A stretch of 47,099 nucleotides of DNA from Paenibacillus agri (GCF_013359945.1 NZ_JABWCS010000182.1:1-47099), one strand, 5' to 3'; shown: positions 1-8,121, counted from the stretch's first letter. The notes: a model not told the origin generated them from the letters alone. Program-made: numbers and translations.

Positions 1-116
1 CAAGATGAGATTTCCCAATTAGTAAGACCCCTTGAAGACGACGAGGTAGATAGGTTGGAGGTGGAAGTGCAGTAATGCATGGAGCTGACCAATACTAATC
101 GGTCGAGGGCTTATCC
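1..116 (+). rRNA. rrl: 23S rRNA, 3' end (partial)
   Basis: The sequence up to about 116 is the conserved 3' terminus of bacterial 23S rRNA, including the GAGCTGACCAATACTAATCG block (positions 81-100) that precedes the mature end. Only the last ~116 nt lie in the window. The exact 3' end is estimated by comparison with the Bacillus 23S end, so it may be off by a few bases. No 5S gene follows. Confidence 0.93.
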
Positions 117-265
117 TAAAACTACCCCAAAAAGTGAAGAAGAGGCTGCGAAGCCGATTCCGAGTACTTTCCGGGGGCCCCGTGAAAAGGGCGAACGCAA
201 ATTCGTTTCGGATTCAGTTTTCAGGCGATTAAGCCTGTATGGATTATATGGAAAAAGTCTTGTTT
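117..265 (+). other. rRNA-tRNA spacer without 5S rRNA
   Basis: This 149-nt spacer joins 23S rRNA to the tRNA cluster. None of the conserved 5S rRNA blocks is present. It holds a short hairpin (AGGC-GATTAA-GCCT at about 224-237), probably part of rRNA/tRNA processing. No gene is supported here. Confidence 0.6.
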
Positions 266-357
266 GGAGAGATACCCAAGTGGCTATAAGGGGACCCTCT
301 GCTAAGGGGTTAGACTGCGTAAGCGGTGCGTGGGTTCGAATCCCACTCTCTCCGCCA
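266..357 (+). tRNA. tRNA-Ser (GCT)
   Basis: Acceptor stem GGAGAGA (266-272) pairs with TCTCTCC (347-353). The anticodon loop carries GCT, and there is a long variable arm typical of type II tRNA. The T loop is GGTTCGAATCC. G354 is the discriminator and CCA is encoded at 355-357. It reads AGC/AGU serine codons. First of eight tRNAs transcribed with the rRNA operon. Confidence 0.96.
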
Positions 358-386
358 TTCCAATCCATATCAATATTAATTATTGT

Positions 387-463
387 GGCGGTGTAGCTCA
401 GCTGGCTAGAGCGTACGGTTCATACCCGTGAGGTCGGGGGTTCGATCCCCTTCGCCGCTACCA
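387..463 (+). tRNA. tRNA-Met (CAT), elongator
   Basis: Acceptor stem GGCGGTG pairs with CGCCGCT (453-459), with A460 as discriminator and CCA encoded at 461-463. The anticodon is CAT. The anticodon stem lacks the three consecutive G-C pairs of initiator tRNA, and the overall sequence is of the Bacillus elongator-Met type, so this is elongator Met rather than initiator or lysidine-modified Ile. Confidence 0.92.
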
Positions 464-471
464 TAATACCT

Positions 472-547
472 GGAGGCTTAGCTCAGCTGGGAGAGCATCT
501 GCCTTACAAGCAGAGGGTCGGGGGTTCGATCCCCTCAGCCTCCACCA
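472..547 (+). tRNA. tRNA-Val (TAC)
   Basis: Acceptor stem GGAGGCT pairs with AGCCTCC (537-543). The anticodon loop CTTACAA gives anticodon TAC. CCA is encoded at 545-547. Confidence 0.96.
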
Positions 548-575
548 TTTTTACAACTGTAATACCTTACACTGT

Positions 576-651
<76 letters not shown>

Positions 652-668
652 TTTTTCATCTAAATTGT

Positions 669-746
669 GGAACCGTGGTGTAGTTGGCCTAACATGCCTG
701 CCTGTCACGCAGGAGATCGCGGGTTCGAATCCCGTCGGTTCCGCCA
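669..746 (+). tRNA. tRNA-Asp (GTC)
   Basis: Acceptor stem GGAACCG pairs with CGGTTCC (736-742). The anticodon loop CTGTCAC gives GTC. CCA is encoded at 744-746. Confidence 0.96.
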
Positions 747-833
747 TTTATCTTAATGAAGTATAGTTTTCCACAAAAGAGTGGAAGTGTAACTATTCCG
801 CTTCATTGTCATGTAAAAATTTCATATGGCTCG

Positions 834-900
<67 letters not shown>

Positions 901-908
901 CCTTTCTT

Positions 909-994
909 GGGGGATTAGCGAAGTGGCCAAACGCATCAGACTGTAAATCTGCTCACGTACGTGTTCGGTGGTTCGAATCCATCATCCCCCACCA
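909..994 (+). tRNA. tRNA-Tyr (GTA)
   Basis: Acceptor stem GGGGGAT pairs with ATCCCCC (984-990). The anticodon loop CTGTAAA gives GTA. A long variable arm is present, as in bacterial tRNA-Tyr. CCA is encoded at 992-994. Confidence 0.95.
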
Positions 995-999
995 TTTAT

Positions 1000-1072
1000 G
1001 AGCCATTAGCTCAGTTGGTAGAGCACCTGACTTTTAATCAGGGTGTCGAAGGTTCGAGTCCTTCATGGCTCA
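1000..1072 (+). tRNA. tRNA-Lys (TTT)
   Basis: Acceptor stem GAGCCAT pairs with ATGGCTC (1065-1071). The anticodon loop CTTTTAA gives TTT. CCA is not encoded (TCC follows the discriminator). Last tRNA of the cluster. Confidence 0.95.
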
Positions 1073-1087
1073 TCCCAATTAGAAAAA

Positions 1088-1116
1088 GTCATCACCTTTA
1101 TGGTGGTGGCTTTTTT
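1088..1116 (+). terminator. Terminator of the rRNA-tRNA operon
   Basis: A 9-bp stem (GTCATCACC / GGTGGTGGC, with three G-T pairs) and a 5-nt loop is followed by six T residues. It lies 15 nt after tRNA-Lys. Confidence 0.85.
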
Positions 1117-1215
1117 GCTTTTTAGTTATTTTTTTGTTTTTCCAGTGAAAAACTGAAGAAGGATTAGAACAAGCAAGTTTAAAAATCCGGAATTCGTTTA
1201 ATTATAAGGGTATTC

Positions 1216-2187
1216 ATGCAGTACAGAAACGAGGGATATTCCTTGATATATGATGCGATAATTGTTGGTGGTGGGATTGCTGGTTTACAGGCAGCGATTC
1301 AGTTGGGACGGTACTCGGCTTATCGTGTGTTGGTGGTGGACGCTGGGAAGGGACGCTCGAGTCTGTGCCGAAGCTATCATAACATACTGGGATGGCCGGA
1401 TGGTGTATCGGGAGAGGCGCTGAGGTCCAGTGGTAGACAGCAGGCAGAGCGTGTCGGAGTAAAGTTTTTGGTGGATGAGGTCCTGAAGGCGGATAAGCAG
1501 GAGAACCATTTTCAGCTGCTGGGCAGTCAAGGTCAGACTTATCATACGAAAACGATATTGCTGGCAACTGGGGTATCGGATCGTTTTCCAGACCTGCCAG
1601 GGTTGACCTCCTTGCTGGGCTGCAGTGTATATGTCTGCCCCGACTGTGACGGGTATGAGATTCAGGACCGGCAGACCGTGCTGATGGGTGCGGGGGAAGC
1701 CGGGGCGAATATGGCTTTTATTTTACGTGAACGAACGAAGTATTTAACCTATATTAATCATGAGAAAACAGCCTTGACCCCTGAATTGCTCAATCGCCTG
1801 AACGCAGAGGGCATAACATATATAGAAGAAACTATATCGCGTGTGAACGGGCAGGAGGATGGAATGATTACTGGAGTAACTCTGGAAAAGGGTACATTTC
1901 TTCCCGCAGAGCGTGGCTTTATTGCTTTTGGCGGAAACCCTGTGCATTCGGAGCTTGCAGCCCAACTAGGCGTGGAATTGCATAAGAACAAGCACATAGA
2001 AGCTAATAAGCGCTCAATGACAACCAATGTGGAGAATGTATGGGTGGCAGGAGATGTAGCTGTTCATGCTGAGCAAGCGACAGTAGCTATGGGCGAGGGT
2101 GCTCTGGCCGCGATCTGGATGAACAAGGCTTTGAAGAAATTGAAACGTGAAGAACATGACTATTCTGAGAGTACAACCGGAATATGA
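1216..2187 (+). CDS. Thioredoxin-reductase-like FAD-dependent oxidoreductase
   Basis: A 323-residue cytosolic flavoprotein of the two-dinucleotide-domain family. An N-terminal FAD motif (GGGIAGLQAA, residues 18-27) is followed by a redox-active pair CPDCDG (Cys141 and Cys144), the position used in TrxB. The second nucleotide-binding motif is atypical (GAGEAG at ~157-162, where TrxB has GGGDSA), and the HRR motif that binds the NADPH 2'-phosphate is not visible. The C-terminal FAD motif is VAGDVAVH. It may therefore use NADH or another donor; the substrate is unknown. ATG 1216 follows AAGGG by 5 nt, but TTG 1243 follows GAGGGA by 6 nt and would give the family-typical start MIYDAIIVGGG. Apparently monocistronic. 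Family sure, function unsure. Confidence 0.85.
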   Translation: MQYRNEGYSLIYDAIIVGGGIAGLQAAIQLGRYSAYRVLVVDAGKGRSSLCRSYHNILGWPDGVSGEALRSSGRQQAERVGVKFLVDEVLKADKQENHFQLLGSQGQTYHTKTILLATGVSDRFPDLPGLTSLLGCSVYVCPDCDGYEIQDRQTVLMGAGEAGANMAFILRERTKYLTYINHEKTALTPELLNRLNAEGITYIEETISRVNGQEDGMITGVTLEKGTFLPAERGFIAFGGNPVHSELAAQLGVELHKNKHIEANKRSMTTNVENVWVAGDVAVHAEQATVAMGEGALAAIWMNKALKKLKREEHDYSESTTGI

Positions 2188-2249
2188 CATAAAATTGCAC
2201 AAGATATTATCGTTCGACCTGTTCTGACACCGCATGATGCATAGAAATA

Positions 2250-2258
2250 TGTTAAAAT
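2250..2258 (+). promoter_or_regulatory. Extended -10 promoter for the PucR-type gene
   Basis: TGT-TAAAAT fits the extended -10 form TGn-TATAAT, and no good -35 box lies at the expected distance. It is about 35 nt upstream of the regulator gene. Confidence 0.45.
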
Positions 2259-2294
2259 AGTCGAAAAGAGTAAGAGTGGTGGAGTATGGTGACG

Positions 2295-3392
2295 ATGGAT
2301 AGCGAGACATTGCGTCAAAAGTTGGAACAGCTCACCGGAAAAAAAACCGGACTCAAGCAGTTAGGGAGGCAGCAATCCGCTTCCCTTTTTGGCGTAGGAA
2401 CGGAAGGCAAGGAACAGCAGCCTGTTATCTCTGAAGGAAGTTTGTGGGTGCCCTTATATGATAATGATGGCCGTATAACGACAGTATGGGTTGAATTGGA
2501 AGGTCTTAGTTCGCGGGAAGTTCAGCTGGTCAATTATGCAGCCCAGAACTTTGCAGTAGCGCTGAAAGCCACAGGATTTCGTGAAGAAGGCGAGGTGGAA
2601 GCCCGTCAGCTTAGCAGTTGGTTGAATGTCCAGTTGGAGCAAGAGAAGGATGACGCAGAGATCCCTGATGATATGGCTTTAAAGAGCCGGCTGTTCAGCG
2701 ATATGATTCCTTTTCTTCTAAGTAGTGAAAACGTACACAGTCCTCAGGTATCTTACAGATCGCTAATGAAGTTGCTGCGGAGTTATTTTGAGAATGAGGT
2801 TCTGCTTATTCCGCTTCAGGAGAAGGAATGGTTGATTTTAGCGCGTAAGGAGCTGCTCACCGGCGGGGATGATAAGGAAGATGAAGAAGAGAATGACGAT
2901 GATCTGCTGGCCCAGACTTCAATGGGGCTGCATGAGCTGATCGCCAGTGAATGGGTGGGGATCTTTCATCTAGCGGTAGCACCAGCGGTTGTTCCGGTCA
3001 AAGGTCTAACGGGTTCAGTGGCGTTGCTACGGGAAACCATCATTTTAGGTCGGATTTTCCAGGTCGGCGAATATATTCATCTCCCTTGGGAGCTGCGCTT
3101 AGAGCGTCTAGTGAATAGTATTCCTGACACCAGACGACGCAAGCTACTTGGGCAGATCGGCGACTATAGCTCTGTCTTGTCCGACAAGGAAATGCTGCTG
3201 ACACTGGAGACTTTCTTTGAAATGGACTGTAATGTGAGTGAAACCGCTAAGAAGCTATATATCCACCGTAATACGCTGCTCTATCGTTTGGACAAGATCA
3301 AGCAGGAGACTGGGGCCGACGTCCGAAGCTTTGGAGACGCTGCAATTGTAAAGCTGACGATGCTATTGTATAAAGTGACGAAAAGAAAATAG
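2295..3392 (+). CDS. PucR/CdaR-type helix-turn-helix regulator
   Basis: A 365-residue protein whose C-terminus (about residues 295-350) carries the HTH of PucR/CdaR-type regulators, with the signature region NVSETAKKLYIHRNTLLYRLDKI. The N-terminal ~280 residues form a probable sensory or dimerisation region with no recognisable catalytic motif and one strongly acidic stretch (DDKEDEEENDDD). Start choice: GGAG at 2281-2284 is too close to ATG 2286; GTG 2289 or ATG 2295 (10 nt spacing) fit better, and I chose ATG 2295. The MsmX-type ATPase gene lies downstream, but no target can be read from the sequence. In related families the ligands are sugar diacids, purine catabolites or amino acids; here it is unknown. 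Confidence 0.8.
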   Translation: MDSETLRQKLEQLTGKKTGLKQLGRQQSASLFGVGTEGKEQQPVISEGSLWVPLYDNDGRITTVWVELEGLSSREVQLVNYAAQNFAVALKATGFREEGEVEARQLSSWLNVQLEQEKDDAEIPDDMALKSRLFSDMIPFLLSSENVHSPQVSYRSLMKLLRSYFENEVLLIPLQEKEWLILARKELLTGGDDKEDEEENDDDLLAQTSMGLHELIASEWVGIFHLAVAPAVVPVKGLTGSVALLRETIILGRIFQVGEYIHLPWELRLERLVNSIPDTRRRKLLGQIGDYSSVLSDKEMLLTLETFFEMDCNVSETAKKLYIHRNTLLYRLDKIKQETGADVRSFGDAAIVKLTMLLYKVTKRK

Positions 3393-3397
3393 GTTTT

Positions 3398-3412
3398 TTG
3401 TGAACGTTACAA
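3398..3412 (+). promoter_or_regulatory. Imperfect palindrome, possible cre-like operator
   Basis: The 15-mer TTGTGAACGTTACAA is an inverted repeat with one mismatched pair, centred on C3405. It resembles a CcpA cre (TGnAAnCGnWWnCA) with two deviations. It lies 90 nt upstream of the sugar-ATPase start. Confidence 0.35.
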
Positions 3413-3501
3413 ATAGCCATCCCGGCATAACTGGGGTAAGATAAATGTACAAGAAACGAATTGATGTTTTAATCCAATAAATGACTCGAGGGGGAAATAC
3501 A

Positions 3502-4623
3502 ATGGCAGGCGTACGTTTAGAGCATATTTTCAAAAAATACCCGGGTTCTGATAAAGCTACAGTTGAGGATATCAATCTTGATATTAAAGATAAAGAATTT
3601 CTAGTACTGGTTGGACCTTCCGGTTGCGGTAAATCCACAACTTTGCGGATGATCGCAGGTCTGGAAGAAATCTCCGAAGGTAAAATGTACATTGGCGACC
3701 GTGTCGTGAATGACGTTGCTCCTAAAGACCGTGACATCGCGATGGTATTCCAATCTTACGCGTTGTACCCGCATATGAGCGTGTACCAAAACATGGCGTT
3801 TGGTCTGAAACTGCGTAAAGTGAAGAAAGAAGAAATCGACAAGAAGGTACGTGAAGCTGCGAAGATTCTCGACATCGAGCACTTGCTTGAGCGTAAACCA
3901 AAAGCACTCTCCGGTGGTCAACGCCAACGTGTCGCTTTGGGACGTGCGATTGTCCGTGACCCGCAAGTCTTCTTGATGGATGAGCCTCTTTCCAACTTGG
4001 ATGCTAAACTTCGTGGTCAAATGCGCGCGGAAATCACTAAACTGGTTAAGCGCCTTGAAACTACTTGTATCTACGTAACGCATGACCAAACAGAAGCTAT
4101 GACAATGGGTGACCGTATCGTAGTTATGTACGATGGTATCATTCAACAAGCTGCTTCTCCTGAAGAGCTTTACAACCAACCTCAAAACCTGTTCGTAGCG
4201 GGCTTTATCGGTTCCCCTACAATGAACTTTATTACAGGTACTTTGAGCGACGTAAACGGCGCTGTTCGTTTCCGTGCTGATAACCTGGATGTTGAAGTTC
4301 CAGGCGGCAAAGCTCAAATCGTTCGTAACAAAGGCTTCATCGGTAAAGAAGTGGTTATGGGCGTTCGCCCAGAAGATATCCATGAAGAGCCAGTATTCCT
4401 GGAAGCTTCACCGAATACAATCTTCTCTTCGCTGGTTGATGTTACCGAGAACCTTGGTCACGAAATGCTCTTGTACCTGAGCGGTGTAGGCAACGGTACT
4501 GTAATCGCCCGTGTAGACGGACGTTCTACAACTCGCGAAGGCAGCAAGCCAAAATTGGCGATCGACATGAACAAAGTTCATTTCTTCGACAAAGAATCCG
4601 AAAAGAACATTTTGCTGGGATAA
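3502..4623 (+). CDS. msmX: Sugar ABC transporter ATP-binding protein (MsmX/UgpC type)
   Basis: A 373-residue ABC ATPase of the MalK/MsmX/UgpC group. It hydrolyses ATP on the cytoplasmic face of carbohydrate importers. Visible motifs: Walker A GPSGCGKST (about residues 35-43), Q-loop VFQSYALYPHM, signature LSGGQRQR, Walker B VFLMDEPLSNLD, H-loop THDQ, then an OB-like regulatory domain from about residue 235. No permease or binding-protein gene is adjacent, which fits a shared ATPase serving several importers, as MsmX does in B. subtilis. ATG 3502 is preferred over the in-frame ATG 3481 because GAGGGGGAA lies 6 nt before it. Codon choice is strongly biased and resembles gapA and eno, which suggests high expression. 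Confidence 0.9.
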   Translation: MAGVRLEHIFKKYPGSDKATVEDINLDIKDKEFLVLVGPSGCGKSTTLRMIAGLEEISEGKMYIGDRVVNDVAPKDRDIAMVFQSYALYPHMSVYQNMAFGLKLRKVKKEEIDKKVREAAKILDIEHLLERKPKALSGGQRQRVALGRAIVRDPQVFLMDEPLSNLDAKLRGQMRAEITKLVKRLETTCIYVTHDQTEAMTMGDRIVVMYDGIIQQAASPEELYNQPQNLFVAGFIGSPTMNFITGTLSDVNGAVRFRADNLDVEVPGGKAQIVRNKGFIGKEVVMGVRPEDIHEEPVFLEASPNTIFSSLVDVTENLGHEMLLYLSGVGNGTVIARVDGRSTTREGSKPKLAIDMNKVHFFDKESEKNILLG

Positions 4624-4642
4624 GATTTATTCCCGCTTTACG

Positions 4643-4669
4643 AGCCACCCCTTTGGGGGTGGCTTTTTT
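4643..4669 (+). terminator. Terminator after msmX
   Basis: A 9-bp perfect stem AGCCACCCC / GGGGTGGCT with a short loop runs into six T residues, 20 nt after the stop codon. Confidence 0.92.
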
Positions 4670-4736
4670 GTTGGCCTGTGAAGGGGATGCATCCCTCTCT
4701 GAAAGGGGATATACCCTTAGTTGGAGGGCTTTAAGA

Positions 4737-4765
4737 TTGCATTCATAGGCATTATCCATTAAGAT
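4737..4765 (+). promoter_or_regulatory. Possible sigma-A promoter for hprK operon
   Basis: TTGCAT and TAAGAT are separated by 17 nt. Both hexamers are only moderate matches. The resulting ~90-nt leader would contain two small hairpins: GCAGG/CCTGC at 4768-4784 and GCGG/CCGC at 4824-4838. Confidence 0.35.
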
Positions 4766-4861
4766 TAGCAGGAGAATTACCTGCGGATGGAATGGGAATA
4801 TCATCCTAACCGAACGCGGGATAGCGGAGAAAAACCGCAGGCGAGGAAAGGAAGAATTCAC

Positions 4862-5800
4862 ATGGCTAAGAAGGTAAAAGTATCTGAATTGGTACAGCAT
4901 TTTCAATTAGAAGTGGTATCGGGACATGAGGGTCTGAAGCGGCCGATCACGGTCGATGACCTCAACCGCCCTGGTCTGGAAATGGCCGGTTATTTTGAAT
5001 ATTACCCTGAAGAACGTGTACAGCTGCTGGGCAAGACCGAGCTGGCTTTCTTCTCCATGCTGCCGGAGGAAGAGCGGAAGAGCCGTGTCCGGGGCATTTG
5101 TAATGACAATACACCTTGTATTGTAATCACCCGTGCTTTGGAAGTACCACAGGAACTCATTGATATAAGTAATGAAAAGGGATTGCCTGTGCTGCGCAGC
5201 TCGATGGCTACTACGATTTTTTCCAGCCGTCTGACGAGTTTCCTGGAAGGGCGTTTGGCTCCTACGGCTACCATTCATGGCGTATTGTGTGACGTGTATG
5301 GGGTAGGGATGCTTATTACTGGTAGCAGTGGTATCGGTAAGAGTGAGACGGCGCTTGAGCTTGTAAAACGCGGTCATCGTCTGATTGCCGATGATGCGGT
5401 TGAGATTCGCCAAACTTCGGATAACCAGCTTCATGGTACAGCACCGGAACTGATCCGTCACTTGCTGGAGATTCGCGGCGTAGGAATTATCAACGTGATG
5501 ACGCTATTTGGTGCTGGTGCGATTCGCAATCATAAGCGTATTACGCTAGTGGTTAGACTGGAAGCTTGGCAGCAGGATAAACAATACGACCGCCTGGGAC
5601 TTGATGAAGAGACGACCCGTATTATCGATACGGATATTCCGCTCGTAACCATTCCGGTTCGTCCGGGACGTAACCTTGCGGTTATTATCGAGGTTGCGGC
5701 GATGAACTACCGTTTGAAGCAAATGGGCTTTAATGCGGCGCTGCAGTTTACCAACAAATTAACAGCCACCATCTCTGAGGATATGGATGATCTGGACTAG
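4862..5800 (+). CDS. hprK: HPr kinase/phosphorylase
   Basis: A 312-residue bifunctional enzyme that phosphorylates HPr (and Crh) on Ser46 with ATP or PPi, and reverses this by phosphorolysis. It is the sensor step of Firmicute carbon catabolite repression. Visible motifs: His139 in the region before the P-loop, Walker A GSSGIGKS (154-161), the acidic pair in ADDAV (176-180), and the family signature [11 protein letters not shown] (202-212). Length is normal for the family. ATG 4862 follows AGGAAAGGAAG; an in-frame ATG at 4787 would add 25 unsupported residues. First gene of the hprK-lgt-ppaX-acyltransferase operon, as in B. subtilis. Confidence 0.97.
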   Translation: MAKKVKVSELVQHFQLEVVSGHEGLKRPITVDDLNRPGLEMAGYFEYYPEERVQLLGKTELAFFSMLPEEERKSRVRGICNDNTPCIVITRALEVPQELIDISNEKGLPVLRSSMATTIFSSRLTSFLEGRLAPTATIHGVLCDVYGVGMLITGSSGIGKSETALELVKRGHRLIADDAVEIRQTSDNQLHGTAPELIRHLLEIRGVGIINVMTLFGAGAIRNHKRITLVVRLEAWQQDKQYDRLGLDEETTRIIDTDIPLVTIPVRPGRNLAVIIEVAAMNYRLKQMGFNAALQFTNKLTATISEDMDDLD

Positions 5801-5812
5801 GAGAGTGAGAGA

Positions 5813-6844
5813 ATGTTCCCTTTAGCTTTGGACCCTATAGTCTTTAGAATTGGATCTCTGCCGGTTCACTGGTATGGATTGATTCTAGGTCTGGGCGCAC
5901 TGGTGGGATTATTTCTGGTCATTCGCGAAGGCAGCCGGTTTGGCATTCCTCAGGAGTTCTTTATGGACATGCTTTTGCTGGGAGTGCCCTCCGCAATTAT
6001 CGGTGCCCGCATTTATTATGTAGCGTTCAAGTGGAATGACTATAAGGATAACTTTGTGGATGTCTTCAAAATCTGGAACGGAGGCATTGCCATCTACGGC
6101 GCGCTAATCGGTGCCATTATATGCGGAATCATCTATTTCCGGTATAAAGGTTATCCATTCTGGCGGATTATTGATATTTGCGCACCTGGGCTGCTTGCCG
6201 GTCAGATGATCGGGCGCTGGGGGAACTTCGTGAATCAGGAAGCCTATGGCGGTGTTGTTGAGGAATCTTTCCTGCGCAGCAAGCTACATCTGCCTGACTT
6301 CATTGTTAATCAAATGTACATAGGAGATGCTTTTCATCATCCTACCTTCCTCTATGAGTCACTCTGGAGTCTGCTCGGGATCGCAATTCTAATGATACTC
6401 CGGCGCCAGAAGTTTGTCCGTGCAGGTGAAATATTCCTGTCTTACTTCATCTGGTACTCCATCGGACGTTTCTTCATTGAGGCCTTGCGTACGGACAGTC
6501 TCGGTTACAATGGAAGCAGTGGTCTGGCATCCTTTATCAATGGACTTTGGAGTCCGATGAAATGGCTGGGCTTTGAACCAGGGTTCCTGGATCCAAACTA
6601 CGGAAATATCCGCATTTCTCAGCTGTTGTCTTTGTTAATTATTGTTGCTGCAGTGGTGCTCATTATTATCCGTCGGACTACAGGACAGCCGAAAGCTCAT
6701 TATTCCGATCCTATTGTTTCGACAAAGACCGGGAACACAGATGCCGTTGTACCTGACAGCGCTGAGCATACACCACAGCAGGCCCCTAAGGGGTCACAGG
6801 CCGGTCTCAAGCCGCCTGCTGAAGAGGATAAGAAGGAGCAGTAA
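5813..6844 (+). CDS. lgt: Prolipoprotein diacylglyceryl transferase
   Basis: A 343-residue polytopic membrane enzyme that transfers diacylglycerol from phosphatidylglycerol to the lipobox cysteine of prolipoproteins. It shows the N-terminal HWYG motif (19-22), repeated hydrophobic segments, and the Lgt signature GRWGNFVNQEAYGG near residue 140. The catalytic core ends near residue 285. A further ~55 hydrophilic residues rich in Pro, Gln, Lys and Glu form a tail that most Lgt proteins lack or have shorter. It starts 12 nt after hprK with GGAGAGTGAGAG upstream, so it is co-transcribed and translationally close. Confidence 0.96.
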   Translation: MFPLALDPIVFRIGSLPVHWYGLILGLGALVGLFLVIREGSRFGIPQEFFMDMLLLGVPSAIIGARIYYVAFKWNDYKDNFVDVFKIWNGGIAIYGALIGAIICGIIYFRYKGYPFWRIIDICAPGLLAGQMIGRWGNFVNQEAYGGVVEESFLRSKLHLPDFIVNQMYIGDAFHHPTFLYESLWSLLGIAILMILRRQKFVRAGEIFLSYFIWYSIGRFFIEALRTDSLGYNGSSGLASFINGLWSPMKWLGFEPGFLDPNYGNIRISQLLSLLIIVAAVVLIIIRRTTGQPKAHYSDPIVSTKTGNTDAVVPDSAEHTPQQAPKGSQAGLKPPAEEDKKEQ

Positions 6845-6846
6845 AC

Positions 6847-7497
6847 TTGAAAATAGAATGCGTTCTTTTTGATCTGGATGGAACGATTGTTGATACGAAC
6901 GAGTTGATTCTGAATTCGTTCATGTATGCACTACAGCACAATAACCTGCCCCCACTGAGCAGGGAAGAGATGATTCCCCACATGGGGACTACGCTTCAGC
7001 ATCAGATGAGAGTGTTCTCGGGGCTGGAGGATATAAGTGGTTTGGAAACTTCCTACCGCTCCTATAATTACGAGCATCACGATGCGCTGATTCGTTCCTT
7101 TCCACATGTGAATGAGACGATGGAAGCATTGGCGCGGCGGGGGATCAAGATGGGGATTGTAACCACGAAGATCCGTCCGACAACTATCAAAGCGCTAGAA
7201 ATGTTCGATCTGCTCAAGTACATGGATACCATTGTAACGGTGAACGATGTTACGGAACCTAAGCCACATCCTGAGCCTGTCCTGACAGCTGTACGCAATC
7301 TGAATGCTGATCTCCGTACAACCTTGATGGTGGGGGACAGCATCGTGGATATTCAGTCAGCTAAGGCTGCGGGAGTGTATGCGGCAGCTGTCGCCTGGTC
7401 ACTCAAGGGCGAGGAGACGCTTAGCAAGTATGGACCGGACTATATCATCCACGATATGAAGGAAATCTGTGATCTCGTGGATCAAGGGACGGATTAA
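6847..7497 (+). CDS. ppaX: Pyrophosphatase PpaX (HAD family)
   Basis: A 216-residue HAD-superfamily phosphatase. Motif I is DLDGTIVDT (nucleophile Asp9, acid/base Asp11), motif II the VTTK region, and motif IV GDSIVDIQSAKAAG. In B. subtilis PpaX hydrolyses the inorganic pyrophosphate released when HprK dephosphorylates HPr-Ser-P, which pulls that reaction forward; the shared operon with hprK supports the same role. The start codon is TTG at 6847, 8 nt after AAGGAG inside the end of lgt; no ATG serves. Confidence 0.92.
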   Translation: MKIECVLFDLDGTIVDTNELILNSFMYALQHNNLPPLSREEMIPHMGTTLQHQMRVFSGLEDISGLETSYRSYNYEHHDALIRSFPHVNETMEALARRGIKMGIVTTKIRPTTIKALEMFDLLKYMDTIVTVNDVTEPKPHPEPVLTAVRNLNADLRTTLMVGDSIVDIQSAKAAGVYAAAVAWSLKGEETLSKYGPDYIIHDMKEICDLVDQGTD

Positions 7498-7499
7498 TC

Positions 7500-8009
7500 G
7501 TGAGAAATGTGACCCGCTATCCCGTGGAAGGGCATAACTCGCTGTGGTACATTTACCGCACGGTCAGCCCGTGGAAGGGCGTCAAAAACTTTATTTTCAT
7601 TCAAATTGCCCGTTACTGTCCGATTCTGCCGTTAAAGAACTGGATTTACCGGCATATGCTCGGTATGAAGGTGGGGAAACATACGGCATTTGGACTGATG
7701 GCGATGGTGGATGTATTTTTTCCGGAAAAAATAACGGTTGGTGAAAACTCAATCATTGGCTATAACACAACTATCCTGGCGCATGAGTATCTCATTAAGG
7801 AATATCGTCTGGGTGAAGTCATTATCGGGGAGAACGTACTGGTGGGTGCCAATACCACGATCCTTCCCGGAGTGACCATTGGCGATGGGGCGATCGTAGC
7901 TGCAGGCTCTGTAGTCCACAGAAATGTGCCAGCCGGTGCTTTTGTGGGAGGTAATCCGCTTAGAGACCTGAGACCGTCCCAAAGCGCAGAGAGTGTGGAA
8001 GAATTGTGA
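7500..8009 (+). CDS. YvoF-like hexapeptide-repeat acyltransferase
   Basis: A 169-residue left-handed beta-helix acyltransferase. Hexapeptide repeats ([LIV]G-x4 pattern) run from about residue 75 to 155, for example IGENVLVGANTTILPGVTIGDGAIVAAGS, ending in the typical FVGGNPLR. The N-terminal ~60 residues match the YvoF type encoded at the same place in the B. subtilis hprK operon. The acceptor is unknown. It starts with GTG 2 nt after ppaX, so it is translationally coupled; the RBS (AAGGG) is weak. Last gene of the operon. Confidence 0.85.
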   Translation: MRNVTRYPVEGHNSLWYIYRTVSPWKGVKNFIFIQIARYCPILPLKNWIYRHMLGMKVGKHTAFGLMAMVDVFFPEKITVGENSIIGYNTTILAHEYLIKEYRLGEVIIGENVLVGANTTILPGVTIGDGAIVAAGSVVHRNVPAGAFVGGNPLRDLRPSQSAESVEEL

Positions 8010-8021
8010 ATAACAGCTTGG

Positions 8022-8071
8022 ACCCTGCAGTTGAATATTGCGTGCTTGTGCGCAACACCTGCAGGGTTTTT
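8022..8071 (+). terminator. Terminator after hprK operon
   Basis: Outer stem ACCCTGCAG (8022-8030) pairs with CTGCAGGGT (8059-8067), with an inner stem TTGCG/CGCAA (8038-8042 / 8051-8055) in the loop. Five T residues follow. The branched loop is unusual for a simple terminator. Confidence 0.75.
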
Positions 8072-8121
8072 CGCGTCTTATATGAATAATGGAAACACAA
8101 AGCTTAACAGGAGGGAAGATG

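Noticed and set aside
79..396. Open frames across the 23S end and tRNA genes (also 535-1001)
   Set aside because: They cover conserved structural RNA genes and are chance frames.
3601..4383. A 260-codon minus-strand frame opposite msmX
   Set aside because: Codon-bias shadow of a certain ABC ATPase gene.
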